A DNA stretch of 64,000 nucleotides. Source: Lonicera japonica (lineage: Eukaryota; Streptophyta; Magnoliopsida; Dipsacales; Caprifoliaceae). The notes beneath the pieces are model-generated. The model was not told where the DNA came from, made no database searches, and saw only the letters and a program-made list of their open reading frames with translations. The DNA lies in contig CM038467.1 in assembly GCA_021464415.1 (NCBI GenBank), forward strand, positions 23,778,011-23,842,010. The letters run 5' to 3'. Of this stretch, positions 61,151-64,000 are shown in pieces (position 1 is the stretch's first letter; the number at the start of each line of letters is the position of its first letter). Both the position numbers and the translations under genes were made by a program.

Positions 61151-62144
61151 TTAATTAAGATTTGGTTGTACTTATTAATTTAGTGGATATTTTAGTATTT
61201 AATTATTATTCAAAATAATATTTATAAAATTAAATTCATAATATTTTTTTTTAGTCTATCCACGGTCGCGGATTAACTTAATAAGTAATACGGATTAACT
61301 TAATAGCGCGGATTAACTGCAAGATATAGCGGATAGAAACAAAATTACTCATAAATTTAAGCATAGCATAAAGATCAAGGTTGTAGATAAATTGTTCAAC
61401 TATATTGTGGCACACGTTTAAATTAGCGCCAACTCGGGTGTGAGAGTAGTCACCCACTATGTAAGATTGGTGTGATTTAATTACTTTGCTAGTATAATTT
61501 TACAACAAAAAGCAGTAACTCTATTAAGTTTTTAGTATTACTAGATGCAAAAGCACACGTAATTTTAGATATGTCAAAAGATCGAATTTAAATTGGATCA
61601 AGGTGAATCCAAAATCATATTTGAAAAAAATTTCAGATCGGATCTTCCATATCCAAATTTGTTAAAATCATATTCGGATCGGATATAATTATATCCGATC
61701 CATAATTTCTATATTATAATTAGTTTGTAATATATAAAAAACAATGAAGCTAACGTCAAAGTTAAGCTTAAAAGGAGTCAAATTTCTACTTAAGAAACTT
61801 ATTTGATACTTTGTGAGTTATATTTTTTGAAGGGTATTAATAATAATGTATTAAATATAAATAATGATAAATTTAAGTATAAATGTATGTATTGGATTGG
61901 ATCTAATTGTTAACGGATGGGATCAACATATATCTATATCTGATTTGTTAATCAAAGGTTTAATGGATTTGAATTGAATTTGGATATACCGATAAAAAAT
62001 CTCGATCCATATTTAACTAAATAGATAAAATTCTGGTGCAAATCCCATTCATTGATGGATCTACGTGATTCGTGTATATACTTGATTTTTATTCACCTAC
62101 GTATCTAATTTAGAATGCAAAATTAAAATCACACCAAAATTTTT
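61151..62144. other. AT-rich DNA with short local repeats
   Basis: GCGGATTAACTTAATA-like motifs repeat at 61265-61320 and GATCGGAT/ATCCGATC motifs at 61640-61700. No gene was seen. Confidence 0.4.
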
Positions 62145-62215
62145 TGTTAGTGTAGTGGTAAAAATTGATTCATGGAGGTTTGTTGGTTCAAATCACATCA
62201 CCAATAAGTATTTTT
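62145..62215 (+). mobile_element. tRNA-derived SINE head
   Basis: A box TAGTGTAGTGG (62148-62158) and B box GGTTCAAATCA (62185-62195) at tRNA-like spacing, followed by an AT-rich stretch. No complete tRNA fold and no defined target duplication. Confidence 0.5.
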
Positions 62216-62700
62216 TGTAAATTAATAATTATATTATTAAAATAAAAAACTTACCCAAGGTGCGTTTTAATTTATATATACATAACTAACTTAATTACCT
62301 GGAGTAAATATTAAAAGTTTAAATCCCATTAATTCAGTAATTTCGAGCAGATGAAAAAAAATGTGGGAGAATGGGACGAATTCTTAAATCAACCAAGTCA
62401 ATATGGGAGGAATTAATAGATGTATGTACAAATTGGTCCGAATAATTTTTACTATTGAAAAAAGAAAAAAAATAGAGATAATGGGTTATAAGGTCTCGCT
62501 CCGTAATGTGTTATAACTCTAAGGACAGATTCATGTTTAATAAAGGGAAGTAGTACTAATTTCATAATTTTGTTTTACAATAAGGACACTTTTCATAATA
62601 TTAATTTATTTTAAGGAAAATGATAAATGTTGATGGACAAAACTACCCTACTATATCATTTATTCTAATTATACAAAAGATATATTATTCTCTCTTACAT
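62216..62700. other. AT-rich intergenic DNA
   Basis: No gene seen. Confidence 0.4.
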
Positions 62701-62895
62701 ACACATAGTTTAGAGAGAGAAAACAAAAAACAAGAGAAAAGAGAAGTTGTCTCACCACCACCACCACCACCACCACTACCACCACCACCACCTTACTCTC
62801 CGATCGTATCTCCGAGAGGATCATCGTTCTCATCATCATCGTTCTCATCATCATCATCATCTTCTTCTTCTTCTTTTCTAGATCTGCAATCGTAA
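62701..62895 (+). repeat. Cluster of trinucleotide repeats (CAC, TCA, TTC)
   Basis: GA-rich DNA at 62710-62750 is followed by (CAC)n at about 62753-62792, then (ATC/TCA)n at 62820-62860 and (TTC)n to 62880. It could be translated as a Pro- then Ser-rich peptide, but this is better explained as simple repeats in a leader of a possible gene or transcript reading to the right. Confidence 0.6.
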
Positions 62896-63176
62896 AATAT
62901 ATATAACTTTTGATCGAATCGTTGGATTTGGCTGATTTTTGGATATGTTGTTCGGAAGACAAAGTTACTATTATTGCGCGAAAAATTAAGACAATCAGAT
63001 GTCGTTTTGCTATCGAAATCGATCAATTTTGACAGCCCAGCGGGATTTGAAAAAAAATATGATTGTAACTCTTTTTTTTATTTTTTTATAAACCCTACGT
63101 CGATCCATATCTATATACATATAAATAAATTGAGTGGATGTTGATCTCATTAATTTTGTTGTTCTCTATTTTGTAA

Positions 63177-63605
63177 TGGTGCTAAAATTATTTTAGCACT
63201 TTCTGATTTGTTGTTCAAGTGGTGTTATCTTATGGTTGTTGTTCAGAAGGTGCTAAATGCATTTAGCACCTTCTGGTTGTGGTGCTTAATGTATTTAGCA
63301 CATTCTGGTTGCTGTCCAGAGGGTGCTAAATGCATTTAGCACCTTTTGGTTGCTCTCTAGGGGGTGCTAAATGCATTTAGTACCTTTTGGTTGTAGCGCT
63401 AAATGCATTTAGCACCTTATTGTTGCTGTCTAGCGGGTGCTAAATGCATTTAACACATTCTGGTTGTAGCGCTAAATGCATTTAGCACCTTATTGTTGCT
63501 GTCTAGCGGGTGCTAAATGCATTTAGCACCTTCTGGTTGTGGTGCTAAATGCATTTAGCACCCTCTGGTTGCTGTCCAAAGGGTGCTAAATGCATTTAGC
63601 ACCCT
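63177..63605. repeat. Array of eleven near-identical palindromes
   Basis: Perfect or near-perfect copies of GTGCTAAATGCATTTAGCAC (with G and C added outside in most) start at about 63177, 63249, 63281, 63322, 63363, 63397, 63436, 63469, 63509, 63541 and 63581. Spacers are of two kinds: short (TTCTGGTTGTGG or TTCTGGTTGTAGC) and longer (TTCTGGTTGCTGTCTAGCG), giving a higher-order step of about 73 bp. The first unit has an altered centre (TAAAATTATTTTA). No coding potential. Confidence 0.95.
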
Positions 63606-63619
63606 CTGATTGCTGTTGG

Positions 63620-63878
63620 TATTATAATGAGACGATATTATAAGGAAAGGGTATTAGTGTCTTTTTTGTATAGTGTCTTTAATTTACACAGCTAAATTTT
63701 AAATGTCCTTTATAATTATATTATTATTATAATGAGCCCTTATACCTAATTGCCTCAAAAAAATAAGAGGGTACTGAAGTAACGAAGTTATTTTTAAATA
63801 ATAATATTTATATTTTTAAAATACAGTTCACTATTGGATATGCTTTAAGGAATAATATTGGTCAAATTTAGAATTTAA
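63620..63878. other. AT-rich DNA after the palindrome array
   Basis: GGTATTATAATGAGACGATA and later TTATTATAATGAGCCCTTAT are loosely similar. No gene. Confidence 0.35.
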
Positions 63879-64000
63879 GGCCCTGTTTGGTTTGGTGGGT
63901 GTTTAATTTTTAAAATTTTAAAAACTCAATTTAAAATCAACTTTACTTTTACATTTTTTAAAATTTATTTCACTTTACTTTTTCTTTCTAAAAAAACTTT
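63879..64000. mobile_element. Start of a MITE-like element, cut by the window edge
   Basis: AAGGCCCTGTTTGGTTTGGT is a terminus type common in plant non-autonomous elements. The other end would lie beyond 64000. Confidence 0.35.

Noticed and set aside
62620..62895. Frame with poly-Pro then poly-Ser
   Set aside because: Explained by CAC, TCA and TTC simple repeats; not supported as a protein without transcript evidence.
63177..63605. CRISPR array
   Set aside because: Regular repeats exist, but the units are palindromes with near-constant spacers in plant nuclear DNA and no cas genes; a tandem repeat explains it.

Overview
This is nuclear DNA from a flowering plant, most likely a eudicot. It is strongly AT-rich, its genes are split by GT-AG introns, and the recognisable families are plant ones: NDR1/HIN1-like, plant mobile domain, WRKY group IIb, a plant-specific 'MED1-like' protein, Ty1/copia and Ty3/gypsy retrotransposons, LINEs, tRNA-derived SINEs and many MITE-like inverted repeats. 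All host genes I could build lie on the minus strand. No species can be named from the sequence alone.

Layout. 0-5 kb: two coding exons of an NDR1/HIN1-like membrane protein (the 3' exon was not found in the window), a LINE RNase H relic, and a broken copy of the start and upstream region of the same gene. 6.4-9.0 kb: a five-exon plant mobile domain (PMD) gene with a proline-rich tail and an in-frame TAG. 10.4-11.5 kb: a small four-exon gene reconstructed here (112 aa). 12.4-13.8 kb: nested inverted-repeat elements around a degenerate tandem repeat. 16.2-18.1 kb: the 3' end of a Ty3/gypsy element with its LTR, then an 882-bp insertion flanked by 26-bp direct repeats. 19.9-22.9 kb: a complete five-exon WRKY gene (475 aa). 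23-34 kb: gene-poor, with MITEs and a family of hairpin repeats.

34.2-42.4 kb is a nest: a LINE on the minus strand is split by a sequence with TAGCG-rich ends, which is itself split by a 5.3-kb Ty1/copia element (TSD GAACA, LTRs about 1% diverged, reading frame broken). 44.2-50.6 kb: a five-exon gene (622 aa) of the family often annotated as 'mediator subunit 1-like'; its 3.8-kb third intron holds an RTE LINE tail and a SINE, and its first intron holds a SINE. 53.7-59.6 kb: a second, very young Ty1/copia element with identical LTRs and open gag and pol frames. 59.6-64 kb: AT-rich DNA, an orphan promoter/leader, a SINE, a simple-repeat cluster and an array of eleven near-identical palindromes.

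The genes do not form a pathway. The window reads as ordinary plant genes separated by layers of transposons. The items most worth following are the palindrome array (63.2-63.6 kb), the dispersed hairpin family (24-33 kb), the young copia element with separate gag and pol and an odd outer end, and the triple nest at 34-42 kb. Exon boundaries were set by eye from splice signals, reading frame and family similarity; no search or transcript was available.
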